Positions 1-6,129 of a stretch of DNA of 13,574 nt are shown in pieces. A program made the position numbers and the translations under genes. The notes under the pieces are model-generated. The model ran no database searches, was not told the DNA's origin, and saw only the letters and a list, made by a program, of their open reading frames with translations. The stretch comes from Candidatus Woesearchaeota archaeon (GTDB lineage: Archaea; Nanobdellota; Nanobdellia; Woesearchaeales; JACPBV01), in NCBI GenBank assembly GCA_016180165.1, contig JACPBU010000070.1, positions 1-13,574 of the forward strand, read 5' to 3'. Within the stretch, counting starts at the first letter, position 1. Every line of letters begins with the position of its first letter.

Positions 1-144
1 TCGACAGCCGTTTGAAATCGCGACCTCTACGTCACCCAGTCAGCTTGTGTGCAGTCATCCCCTTGCGGGTCAGCGCTCAAACATATGAGCCTCGCTTCAC
101 CTTATCATAGATGTAGCGCTCTAACCAGGCTGAGCTACAGCGGC
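1..144 (-). tRNA. Intron-containing tRNA-like gene, 3' part cut by the window edge; anticodon not resolved
   Basis: Read on the minus strand from 144, the sequence gives acceptor strand GCCGCTG, TA, D-stem GCTC/GAGC around a loop containing GG, then CTAC. Much later comes the matching GTAG, variable loop AGGTC and a T-loop start TTCAAAC. Between CTAC and GTAG lie about 80 bases holding two hairpins, one with a GCAA tetraloop (60-69) and one at 75-90, as expected of a structured archaeal intron. A TATA box lies about 27 bases upstream. The T-arm 3' strand and acceptor 3' strand are absent, so the gene continues past base 1, possibly with a T-loop insertion as in the tRNA-Ala of this window. 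Trial splicings did not give a loop with U33, so I assign no amino acid. A pseudogene remains possible. Confidence 0.55.
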
Positions 145-169
145 ATTCACACAGAAGAGCCAGAAGTTG

Positions 170-604
170 TTATAAAAACCTTTTTATTTTCTCAGCGCAT
201 TCCTTCAGCATATTGGGCAATGTTTTCCTTGGGCGCCAATTCAAATCGATGCCGTCCCGCGCATATCTGGGGATCACATGGACATGGGCATGTGGGACCA
301 ACTGCCCTGCCACTTTCTTATTGTTCATCAACAGGTTAAAACCTTCAGCGGCTAATGCAAAAGACATTGCTTTGGTGAGCTTTTTTGCAAACAATGCAAT
401 ATGCTGGATGACCTCGTCGGGGGTCTCCGCAATCGTCTCAAAATGCTGTTTGGTGACAATTAGTGAATGGCCGGAAATTGCCGGCGCGATGTCCAGAAAA
501 GAAACCAAGATATCATCTTCAAAGATGATAGTTGAGGGAATTTCACCTTTCACAATCCTACAAAATATGCAGCTTCCCCGTACAGGTGATTCCTTCTCTT
601 CCAT
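170..604 (-). CDS. HIT family (HinT-like) nucleotide hydrolase
   Basis: A histidine-triad protein of 144 residues, the usual size for the HinT group, which hydrolyses nucleoside phosphoramidates and related adenylated compounds in the cytoplasm. The triad HAHVHVI is at residues 105-111, with H107 the expected nucleophile. CIFC at 12-15 gives the two zinc cysteines of the family, and GHSLIVTKQHF at 45-55 matches the conserved strand before the long helix. I chose the ATG at 604. An earlier in-frame ATG at 664 would add 20 poorly family-like residues and overlap the upstream gene by 58 bases, whereas 604 leaves a gap of only two bases. The gene is therefore second in a unit with the metallophosphoesterase. 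The natural substrate cannot be read from the sequence. Confidence 0.93.
   Translation of the reverse strand: MEEKESPVRGSCIFCRIVKGEIPSTIIFEDDILVSFLDIAPAISGHSLIVTKQHFETIAETPDEVIQHIALFAKKLTKAMSFALAAEGFNLLMNNKKVAGQLVPHAHVHVIPRYARDGIDLNWRPRKTLPNMLKECAEKIKRFL
171..178 (-). promoter_or_regulatory. TATA box of the tRNA-like gene at 144
   Basis: TTTTTATA on the minus strand, 27-34 bases before the first tRNA base. It lies directly after the stop codon of the HIT gene, so the tRNA seems to have its own promoter. Confidence 0.5.
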
Positions 605-606
605 AT

Positions 607-1410
607 TCAGAGGATATAGTGGCTTACCTTTTTTAAATCCATAGTATCGAAGACAACAACACACAGTTTCCCTTCTTCTTTTTTACAGCCAGGATTGATG
701 CATAAAGCCCTGCCAAGCTTATCCCTCCAGCTTCCACTCACCTCCGGAGATTCATGGATGTGGCCATGCAAGGCCAAGGGTGGCTGCTCTTTTTCGATAA
801 AAGAGCGGATAGATCTGCTCCCGACATGAAACCCGCGATAAGTCATGTCTAACTTCGTATTAAAAGGGGGGGAATGAAACACGTAGATTGTCTTTTTTGG
901 ATTGCTCAGCCCTGATAGGTTTTCCAAATCCCATTTTATTGTCCCCTTTTCTCTCGGGATGCTGAGGATATCCCGTTCAGGAGAAGTCAATGGTTTTGAT
1001 GCTTCATCATCAAGCTTTTCCCAATCCTTCAGCAAAAATGGCATCTGGGGCACAAAGCTGTAACCGGCGATAGAGATATTTTCCAATATGTGGGCTTTTT
1101 GGTGCAACAGGCGAACCAGGCCAAGGCTTTCTAATCGTTCAAGGCTTTTCATGTTTACCCTGAAATCATCATTCCCCATCATCCCCAAAGCGATGATGTT
1201 GGCCTTCCTGAGCTTTTCTAAAAAACTTTTAAAAAATCCTTCAATGAAGTCTTTCTGGTAGCAAACCGCTTCCTCAAGACCAAGGTGGGCATGAGGACAA
1301 ATGTCACCGCCCATGATAGCAGCTCCAATCCCGTTCCTGAGAGAAAACTCCTCGAGCTTCTGGAAAAGAACACCGACACCGTGCATATCTGCGCAAAAGA
1401 CGTATCTCAT
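607..1410 (-). CDS. Calcineurin-like metallophosphoesterase (Icc/COG2129-like)
   Basis: A 267-residue protein with the full metal-binding signature of the calcineurin-like superfamily: DMHG at residues 8-11, GGD at 34-36, GND at 79-81, FHSPP in the second half and GHIHE near the C-terminus. These place two metal ions in a phosphodiester- or phosphomonoester-hydrolysing site. The lone-domain layout and the GND motif fit the archaeal COG2129 type. There are no membrane helices or signal peptide, so it should be cytosolic. It is followed two bases later by the HIT hydrolase, and pairing two nucleotide or phosphate hydrolases suggests a house-cleaning role, which is an inference. No Shine-Dalgarno site precedes the ATG; a weak TATA-like stretch about 30 bases upstream suggests a leaderless message. 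Confidence 0.88.
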   Translation of the reverse strand: MRYVFCADMHGVGVLFQKLEEFSLRNGIGAAIMGGDICPHAHLGLEEAVCYQKDFIEGFFKSFLEKLRKANIIALGMMGNDDFRVNMKSLERLESLGLVRLLHQKAHILENISIAGYSFVPQMPFLLKDWEKLDDEASKPLTSPERDILSIPREKGTIKWDLENLSGLSNPKKTIYVFHSPPFNTKLDMTYRGFHVGSRSIRSFIEKEQPPLALHGHIHESPEVSGSWRDKLGRALCINPGCKKEEGKLCVVVFDTMDLKKVSHYIL

Positions 1411-1446
1411 AGTAGGCTATGCAAAATTTTCCTTGTGATTTATCAT

Positions 1447-1637
1447 AAAAATCCGACCACCGCCAACAGAAAATCTGAGGATTTTCTTATTTGCGCTCGC
1501 TCCGCTCGGCAAAGGTCAATAGACCGGCGGTATGCTCGCTCCCTCCGGTCGCACGGGTCGGATTTTTTGTCCTCATTTTCCACGAAACTTGTTATCTCGC
1601 TGTCAACCACCCATAAAATATATGGGTGGAAAATGAG
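1447..1637. repeat. Palindrome-rich non-coding stretch
   Basis: A 12-bp perfect inverted repeat, AAAAATCCGACC (1447-1458) and GGTCGGATTTTT (1556-1567), encloses smaller palindromes: GAAAATC/GATTTTC at 1469-1486 and GACCGG/CCGGTC. A second pair, CTCATTTTCCAC (1572-1583) and GTGGAAAATGAG (1626-1637), overlaps a third, CCACCCATA (1607-1615) and TATGGGTGG (1621-1629). The second and third pairs share bases 1626-1629, so they cannot form together. No flanking direct repeat was seen. It lies between the tRNA-Ala 3' end and the phosphoesterase promoter. It could be a decayed insertion element, a terminator cluster or a structured RNA. Confidence 0.6.
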
Positions 1638-1678
1638 ATTTTACTCTTGTATCCCATTAATCTGGCAAAAAGGAAAAA

Positions 1679-1808
1679 TGGACCGGCCGGGATTTTCAAA
1701 TATTTTTTTTGAACCCGGAGACTGACCCAGTCTGGTCTGACCTTGTTCCCTGCAAAGGGCAAAGCTGTAAAGCCAAGGGTCCATGATACCAGATTTCACC
1801 ACCGGCCC
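1679..1808 (-). tRNA. tRNA-Ala (GGC anticodon) with two introns
   Basis: Read from 1808 on the minus strand: acceptor GGGCCGG pairs with CCGGTCC (1680-1686) and is followed by discriminator A. The third pair is G3:U70, the alanine identity element. D-stem GTGA/TCAT, anticodon stem GACCC/GGGTC, T-stem CCGGG/CCCGG. The loop TTGGC gives anticodon GGC at 1772-1774. About 41 extra bases (near 1730-1770) sit after position 37, the canonical archaeal intron site; TTGG pairs with CCAG to give the central helix of a bulge-helix-bulge. A further 15 bases (near 1693-1707) interrupt the T-loop; removing them restores the standard TTCAAAT. The exact splice points are inferred. U37 in the predicted product is unusual. 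Confidence 0.85.
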
Positions 1809-1833
1809 ATCTACCGCCGATAAAAAGGTCCCT

Positions 1834-1841
1834 TATTTAAA
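1834..1841 (-). promoter_or_regulatory. TATA box of tRNA-Ala
   Basis: TTTAAATA on the minus strand, centred about 29 bases upstream of the first base of the tRNA at 1808, the normal archaeal spacing. Confidence 0.6.
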
Positions 1842-1981
1842 CATACCGAAAAAATGAGCAGGCATGGTTTTTTTGGATAGGCTTACAACAAAGTTAATGA
1901 ACTTCTTTGAATGATTCATTGAGAAAAAAGAAGGGCGCCTTTCCCTTGTGTCGGAAAAAACACCCCCTTTGTTGTGGTAAG

Positions 1982-2113
1982 CTAACCTTGCAAAAACATA
2001 TTTATAAAGTTTTCTAATTTTTCTTTGATTTTGCCATTGGAACTATCAGAGCCATAATCTTTTTGTGATGATGGGGAGGTTGCCTCACTCCAATTTATGA
2101 ACGATAAAGGCAT
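1982..2113 (-). CDS. Possible small protein, 43 residues, unknown
   Basis: An ATG frame of 43 codons ends in TAG. The peptide begins MPLSFINW, has a Ser-rich middle and ends in a possible amphipathic helix (KIKEKLENFINMFLQG). A TATA-like stretch (complement of 2148-2158) lies about 40 bases upstream on the same strand. A G-rich then T-rich stretch just after the stop could be a terminator. There is no good Shine-Dalgarno site; GGTG directly abuts the ATG. I do not recognise the protein, and a frame of this length may occur by chance. Confidence 0.25.
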   Translation of the reverse strand: MPLSFINWSEATSPSSQKDYGSDSSNGKIKEKLENFINMFLQG

Positions 2114-2150
2114 CACCAACAGCTTCAATAAAAGAGAATCAACAGATAGG

Positions 2151-2158
2151 TATAAATA
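2151..2158 (+). promoter_or_regulatory. TATA box for the histone-fold gene
   Basis: TATAAATA lies 104 bases before the start codon, which implies a leader of roughly 75-80 bases. The motif is nearly symmetrical and could also serve the minus strand. Confidence 0.4.
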
Positions 2159-2261
2159 ATAGGGGAAGTATTAGAGAGGTTACTTTGTCCAAAAAAGGTG
2201 ATGAGTCCATAATTTGCAAGAAGGAAATTCAGAAAATTGCTGCCTGTTCCAGGTGAGGTTC

Positions 2262-2444
2262 ATGGGAAAAAAAGTCATTATCAACTCTAATCTTAAAGAA
2301 TATGCGAAGGCCTACGACAAACAACTCTTTATATCAGGAGATTTCCCTGAGCGCCTGAACCAGAAAGTCATCGAAATGATCAGGGATGCTGCAAAGCGTG
2401 CCAAAGAAAACCAGCGGACAACTATTATGGCAAGGGATCTTTAG
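2262..2444 (+). CDS. Small histone-fold protein (DUF1931 / archaeal histone-like)
   Basis: A 60-residue protein. Its central helix (about residues 28-49, PERLNQKVIEMIRDAAKRAK) followed by the ending QRTTIMARDL resembles the long helix and the R-[KT]-T-I-x-A-x-D-[IL] loop-strand of archaeal histones and NF-Y-like folds. It is closest in my recollection to the short DUF1931-type proteins common in DPANN archaea. Likely role: DNA binding or chromatin, as a dimer; this is inferred. I chose ATG 2262 because AGGTGAGG (2251-2258) lies just upstream at good spacing; an earlier in-frame ATG at 2214 lacks this and would add 16 unlike residues. It converges with the coiled-coil gene, with about 75 bases between the stops. 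Confidence 0.75.
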   Translation: MGKKVIINSNLKEYAKAYDKQLFISGDFPERLNQKVIEMIRDAAKRAKENQRTTIMARDL

Positions 2445-2519
2445 GACTGTCCAAACGGGCCCTCACTTGCTAAGAATGCCCATTGGCCAGCAGCGCTGGA
2501 AAAATTACAGAAAATTATT

Positions 2520-3068
2520 TCAGGCAAGAATTCTCAACCTTTGCCTCAGGTGGTCGATCCTCTGCTGGAATTGGGCTTCATCCTTCAATTTATTGGCCCG
2601 TTTAACCTGTTTAAACTTTTCCCTTAGGGATGCAAGGCGCTTCTGTATCTTCTCTTTTGCTCCAGAATGTTCAGGAGGATAATTGGACAAAAGAGGCTGA
2701 CCTGGCCCTTTATTTTGTGGATTCTGAGCAACCAATCCCCTGATGTCTCCTTTCATCGCCGCCAGCATCCCATTTATCTCATCAAGCTGCAGTCGGCAAT
2801 CTTTAATTTTTCCAACGATTTCCTGGGCAGTCTCCCCATTGTTTTGCTGTATCCCTAAAAGCCTTGCCTCTTTGGCAAGAACGACCCCTATGCTTTGGTG
2901 CAGCTTCGCAATTTCCTGGTCAATATCGCCATTGCTGTTATAAGCGTCCCTCACAGCATCAATCTGCCTGGTGAGGCCCATCCTTGCATCCTCCCTGTCC
3001 TTATGTTTCTTGGCAACAAGGCAAATATGCTTAACAAAACTCTTGAACCGTTCCGGATTACCATTCAC
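2520..3068 (-). CDS. Predicted coiled-coil protein, unknown function
   Basis: 182 residues, highly charged and rich in Lys, Gln, Arg and Glu, with no cysteine cluster, signal peptide or membrane helix. Heptad-like helices are likely around residues 28-110 and, after a Gly/Pro/Asn-rich break (about 112-135), from 136 to the end, where the C-terminus is strongly basic. The start is GTG at 3066-3068: an in-frame TAA lies two codons upstream and no better start follows until residue 30. AAGGAG sits directly against the GTG, a poor spacing, so the start is uncertain. A 14-bp tandem repeat lies immediately upstream. I recognise no family. It lies downstream of the proline-rich coiled-coil gene on the same strand, about 110 bases away. 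Confidence 0.7.
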   Translation of the reverse strand: MNGNPERFKSFVKHICLVAKKHKDREDARMGLTRQIDAVRDAYNSNGDIDQEIAKLHQSIGVVLAKEARLLGIQQNNGETAQEIVGKIKDCRLQLDEINGMLAAMKGDIRGLVAQNPQNKGPGQPLLSNYPPEHSGAKEKIQKRLASLREKFKQVKRANKLKDEAQFQQRIDHLRQRLRILA

Positions 3069-3073
3069 TCCTT

Positions 3074-3108
3074 ACCAATCATGGTTGACCAATCATGGTT
3101 GACCAATC
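3074..3108. repeat. 14-bp tandem repeat, 2.5 copies, possible operator
   Basis: ACCAATCATGGTTG occurs at 3074-3087 and 3088-3101, with a partial third copy ACCAATC at 3102-3108. The centre AATCATGGTT is nearly palindromic. The array ends 6 bases before the GTG start of the coiled-coil gene, where a regulator or a translation-control structure could act. Confidence 0.6.
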
Positions 3109-3180
3109 GTACTTGGCTAATTATGCTTGATTCATCACCTTTTACAATCTTATTTGATAATCAACAACGGAGAGTTACGC

Positions 3181-3897
3181 CTATTTTTTCAAAAACCCAA
3201 ACAAGCCTTTCCTAGGGGCATCATCAAGCGGAGGGAGGGGCGGCAGAGGGCCAAATCCCTGGCCAAATGGAGGCAGAGGGGGCAATGGAGGCATCCCTCT
3301 CGGAGGTGGAAACTGCATATTATCCTGCCCATGAGGCTGCATCGCCTGGGGAAAGGGCTGTGCCATTGGCCTTTGGGGCAGACTATTCATCGGTGGAGGG
3401 CCACCAATTGGATTATTCTGCTGCGGGGGCTCCAATGAAGGCATGTCAAAATCAGGTGGCTGATCCATGGATGGAAAGGGATCTTCCATGGAGGGCAGCT
3501 CCGCTGGATGCTCCTCATGTGATTTAATGGGAGAAAACCCTTCATCTTTATCCCCTTCAGATCCTATCACTTTTTTTTCCTTTACCATGTCGGCAATGGC
3601 AACTAAGCCTTCAGCAATGGTCTTGTTCTGTTCCTCTAAACGCTCAACTTTTTCAAACAGGGGCTTTATCTTTGCCGAGAGCTCGGATTCTGTTTTTTCT
3701 TCCAGCTTCATCTCTTCGGCAGCTGTGCTAAAAAGCTTCAGCATCGCATCCATCGTCTTTGTAAGGCCTGCCATCGAAGCCAATAAATCTTTAGAGTTAG
3801 GGTCTCCCATCCTGGTGCGGAGCTCAGCAATCTGGCTCTTGAGCTCTACAATCTCCTTATAAGGCATAATCTCGTAAGCTGACTCTTCTTCAGACAT
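3181..3897 (-). CDS. Coiled-coil protein with proline-rich C-terminal tail, unknown function
   Basis: 238 residues. The N-terminal half (about 12-110) is helical and heptad-like, with segments such as KEIVELKSQIAELRTRM and PLFEKVERLEEQNKTIAEGL. The second half (about 135-230) is low-complexity and very rich in Pro, Met and Gln with PPLPPLPP runs. The last residues, RKGLFGFLKK, form a short basic, hydrophobic end that might contact membrane or a partner. There is no signal peptide or transmembrane helix. This build (oligomerising coil plus flexible proline arm) suits a scaffold or adaptor, which is inference. ATG 3897 is taken as start; a TTTAAATA box at 3955-3962 lies 58 bases upstream. The MITE-like element sits just beyond that promoter. 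Confidence 0.8.
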   Translation of the reverse strand: MSEEESAYEIMPYKEIVELKSQIAELRTRMGDPNSKDLLASMAGLTKTMDAMLKLFSTAAEEMKLEEKTESELSAKIKPLFEKVERLEEQNKTIAEGLVAIADMVKEKKVIGSEGDKDEGFSPIKSHEEHPAELPSMEDPFPSMDQPPDFDMPSLEPPQQNNPIGGPPPMNSLPQRPMAQPFPQAMQPHGQDNMQFPPPRGMPPLPPLPPFGQGFGPLPPLPPLDDAPRKGLFGFLKK

Positions 3898-3954
3898 CGT
3901 TTCAACTCTTTTCTATAGCACTAACTAATCACAAACACTTTTTGATGTCAAAGA

Positions 3955-3962
3955 TATTTAAA
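3955..3962 (-). promoter_or_regulatory. TATA box of the proline-rich coiled-coil gene
   Basis: TTTAAATA on the minus strand, 58 bases before the ATG at 3897, implying a leader near 30 bases. The MITE-like element begins only 14 bases further upstream. Confidence 0.5.
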
Positions 3963-3969
3963 TGTTGTG

Positions 3970-3976
3970 ATTTTAG
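3970..3976. repeat. Target site duplication, left copy
   Basis: ATTTTAG, repeated exactly at 4143-4149 on the other side of the MITE-like element. Confidence 0.7.
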
Positions 3977-4142
3977 CGGCTCCGTTCAAAATCTCGCTTT
4001 CGCTCGGGTTAGCAGCTTAAAAATCGTAAATATTCTTTCCGTTTGCTGACATTCCCCGACGGTGCCAACCCCCTTGTCAGCTTAATTGAATCTGCAAATG
4101 ATTTTTACTTAAAGCTGCCAACTTATATTTTGAACGGAGCCG
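3977..4142. mobile_element. MITE-like element, 166 bp, with terminal inverted repeats
   Basis: Perfect 16-bp terminal inverted repeats CGGCTCCGTTCAAAAT (3977-3992) and ATTTTGAACGGAGCCG (4127-4142) are flanked on both sides by the direct repeat ATTTTAG (3970-3976 and 4143-4149), as a transposition event leaves. The inside also folds back: GCAGCTT (4012-4018) with AAGCTGC (4112-4118), AAAAATC (4019-4025) with GATTTTT (4100-4106), GCTGACA (4045-4051) with TGTCAGC (4075-4081). No transposase is encoded, so it would need one in trans. It lies between the thermosome 3' end and the promoter of the proline-rich gene. I cannot assign an IS family. Confidence 0.8.
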
Positions 4143-4149
4143 ATTTTAG
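4143..4149. repeat. Target site duplication, right copy
   Basis: ATTTTAG, the partner of 3970-3976. The shared sequence can be stretched to GATTTTAG if the last base of the right terminal repeat is counted, so the true duplication may be 7 or 8 bases. Confidence 0.7.
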
Positions 4150-4217
4150 CCTCGAAACAAAAATTGGGCAGAGTGGAAGAAAGAGGGGACCGGTAAAAGG
4201 CAGCCAGGAAAAAGAGA

Positions 4218-5846
4218 TTACATCTCCATGCCGCCTTGGGGCATCGGAGGCATCCTGCCACTGTCCTGTTTTGAACCGCCGGCAATGACATCGTCAATCC
4301 TCAATATCATCACAGCAACATCAGCAGCTGAGCTTATTGCCTGAGTCTTGATCTTCAACGGCTCAATCACACCTTCCTTCCAGGAATCGACAATCTTCCC
4401 GGAAAAAACATTGATGCCTGCCCATTTCTGCCTCCGGTCATGTGCGCTTTTCAGTTCAGTAAGGATATCGATAGGATCCAGGCCGGCGTTTTCTGCGAGG
4501 GTCCTGGGGATGACTTCAATGGCGTCAGCAAATGCCTCAACAGCAAGCTGCTCCCTGCCAGACAAGCTTTCAGCATAGGACTTCAGCTGCCTTGACAGCT
4601 CAATCTCGGATGCGCCAGCACCGCCAACTATTTTTCCGCCCCGCAGGGCAGCTGCGATATCCCCGATGGCATCTTCCATCGCCCTCTTGACCTCATCGAC
4701 AACGTGCTCAGTCCCTCCCCGGACGAGGATGGTAACTGATTTGGGATTATCACAATCCCTGATATAGGTCATCTCTTCGTCACCTACCTTGACCTCTTCG
4801 ACTACACCTGCTTTCCCCAGGTCTGCTTCACTTAACTCATCAAGGTTGGTGATAATAACTGCTCCAGTTGCCCGGGATAATGCCTCCATATCACTTTGCT
4901 TGGCACGCCTGACCGCATACACTCCTGCTTTCGCCAAAAAATGCTGCGCAATATCATCAATTCCTTTCTGGCAGACAACAACATTAGCGCCAGATTTCAG
5001 GATTTTCTGCACCTTGTCCCGAAGCATCTTCTCTTCCTGATCAAGGAAGGCCTGAATCTGGGCTGGATCGGTTATCTGGATTTTTGCATCAATCTCAGTA
5101 TTCTTTATTTCAATCGCAGAATCAACCAGAGCTATTTTTGCAGCTTTCACCGAGCGAGGCATGCCTGGATTGACACGCTCCTTATCGAGAACAATCCCTT
5201 CAACGAGCTCAGTGTCATAGACTGAAGAGCCCACTTTCTTCTCAATCTTGATATTGTCACGATCAACAATACTGTTTTTATCGATGGTGTCCATGACCAG
5301 CTTTGCTGCCCTGACTGCAATATCGCTTAGCTTGTCCTTTGCATTCTCAGCACCCTTGCCTGTCATCGCGGTCATCGCAATCATCTTCAGAACAGCAATA
5401 TCCTGAGGAGTGACGCTTTCAGCCATCGCTGCAAGAATCTCCTGAGATTTAGCCTCTGCCCACCTATACCCCTTGGCTATCACTGTCGGATGCACTTCTT
5501 TCTCCAAAAGAGATTCAGCATTCTTCAACAACTCACCTGCCAAAACAACGGCAGTCGTTGTGCCATCGCCAACCTCAGCTTCCTGGGTCTTGGCAACCTC
5601 AACGAGCATCTTTGCAGCAGGATGCTCAATCTGCATCTCTTCAAGAATGGTCACCCCGTCATTGGTTACCGTGACATCGCCAAGCGAATCGACTATCATC
5701 TTGTCCATCCCCTTTGGGCCTAATGTCGTCCTTACTGTTTCAGCAACTAATTTTGCCGCAAGAATGTTGTTACGCTGCGCATTCCTCCCCGAGGTGCGCT
5801 GAGTGCCTTCCGGCAGGATAAATATCGGCTGAACTTCTTTTGCCAT
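4218..5846 (-). CDS. thsA: Thermosome subunit (group II chaperonin)
   Basis: 542 residues, the normal length for an archaeal CCT/TCP-1-like chaperonin subunit, which builds a double-ring ATP-driven folding chamber in the cytoplasm. Family marks seen: ILPEGTQR near residue 10, TLGPKGMDKM at 41-50, TNDGVTIL at 61-68, the nucleotide-binding GDGTTT at 93-98, GGAGASEIELS in the equatorial return segment, DPIDIL, and a short Gly/Met C-terminus ending QGGMEM. GTG 5855, ATG 5849 and ATG 5846 are all in frame. I chose 5846 because the strong GGGGGTGG site (5851-5858) then lies at workable spacing and the product begins MAKE, as in relatives. The TATA box is at 5895-5902. Only one subunit gene is visible, so a homo-oligomer is possible, but other subunits may lie elsewhere. 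Confidence 0.97.
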   Translation of the reverse strand: MAKEVQPIFILPEGTQRTSGRNAQRNNILAAKLVAETVRTTLGPKGMDKMIVDSLGDVTVTNDGVTILEEMQIEHPAAKMLVEVAKTQEAEVGDGTTTAVVLAGELLKNAESLLEKEVHPTVIAKGYRWAEAKSQEILAAMAESVTPQDIAVLKMIAMTAMTGKGAENAKDKLSDIAVRAAKLVMDTIDKNSIVDRDNIKIEKKVGSSVYDTELVEGIVLDKERVNPGMPRSVKAAKIALVDSAIEIKNTEIDAKIQITDPAQIQAFLDQEEKMLRDKVQKILKSGANVVVCQKGIDDIAQHFLAKAGVYAVRRAKQSDMEALSRATGAVIITNLDELSEADLGKAGVVEEVKVGDEEMTYIRDCDNPKSVTILVRGGTEHVVDEVKRAMEDAIGDIAAALRGGKIVGGAGASEIELSRQLKSYAESLSGREQLAVEAFADAIEVIPRTLAENAGLDPIDILTELKSAHDRRQKWAGINVFSGKIVDSWKEGVIEPLKIKTQAISSAADVAVMILRIDDVIAGGSKQDSGRMPPMPQGGMEM

Positions 5847-5894
5847 CATTTCCACCCCCTTGTTAAAGTGCTTATTTTCGTTGTTGACTGGTTC

Positions 5895-5902
5895 TATTTA
5901 AA
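5895..5902 (-). promoter_or_regulatory. TATA box of the thermosome gene
   Basis: TTTAAATA on the minus strand, 49 bases upstream of the ATG, giving a short leader that carries the GGGGGTGG ribosome site. No heat-shock operator could be recognised. Confidence 0.55.
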
Positions 5903-5928
5903 CCTTTGCCTTTCTCTTTTTCAAAACA

Positions 5929-5936
5929 TTTAAATA
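5929..5936 (+). promoter_or_regulatory. TATA box of the small membrane protein operon
   Basis: TTTAAATA on the plus strand, 41 bases upstream of the first ATG at 5977. It is back to back with the thermosome promoter in the same short divergent gap. Confidence 0.55.
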
Positions 5937-5976
5937 CTTGCAGGTTGGGGACATCGTTAAGTATGTTTTCGGTGGA

Positions 5977-6117
5977 ATGATGTTTTCAACAAAAAAAGGG
6001 TATGTGCACCATCCTGTGGTGTTAGGGTTTATCATCGGTTTTCTCTTAGGGCTTGTAATTATTTATGCTCTCAATAAAGGCCTCATCCCGGGAGTCGGAT
6101 TCAAGATTTTTTGCTAA
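5977..6117 (+). CDS. Single-helix membrane micro-protein, copy 1
   Basis: 46 codons, starting with a double ATG (the second at 5980) behind GGTGG at 5971-5975. The product has a short basic head (STKKGYVHHP), one hydrophobic helix (about residues 14-31), then the motif LNKGLIPGV (32-40) and a final cysteine. It is clearly a paralogue of the next frame: both share MMF, KKG, HP, a helix, LNKG-[IL]-IPGV and a terminal Cys. Conservation between neighbours shows that both are translated genes despite their size. The function is unknown. It sits divergent from the thermosome and heads a three-gene run ending in a methyltransferase. Family membership outside this window is not known to me. Confidence 0.8.
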   Translation: MMFSTKKGYVHHPVVLGFIIGFLLGLVIIYALNKGLIPGVGFKIFC

Positions 6118-6129
6118 GAACAGGTGAAA

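Larger units (their letters stand above)
1809..2261. other. Intergenic region between tRNA-Ala and the histone-fold gene
   Basis: No recognisable gene family lies here. It holds the tRNA-Ala promoter, an AT-rich stem-loop at 1903-1934 (CTTCTTT with AAAGAAG around AATGATTCATT) that ends in a T-run on the minus strand and could terminate transcription there, the possible small frame listed at 1982-2113, and the TATA box of the next gene at 2151-2158. The remaining stretch is AT-rich with nothing I can name. Confidence 0.5.

Noticed and set aside
1..144. Assignment of the tRNA-like gene to Thr, Ile or Met
   Set aside because: Each requires a mismatch in the anticodon stem, an extra loop base or loss of U33, so no call is justified.
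1285..1725. Plus-strand open frame over the palindromic region and the tRNA-Ala end
   Set aside because: It begins antisense to the phosphoesterase and ends inside the tRNA gene; no family resemblance.
1679..1808. SRP RNA or another structured RNA instead of a tRNA
   Set aside because: All four tRNA arms pair once two inserts are removed, and G3:U70 agrees with anticodon GGC.
4043..4288. Plus-strand open frame across the MITE and the thermosome end
   Set aside because: It spans the fold-back element and the antisense of a certain gene, has no ribosome site and reads as no known family.
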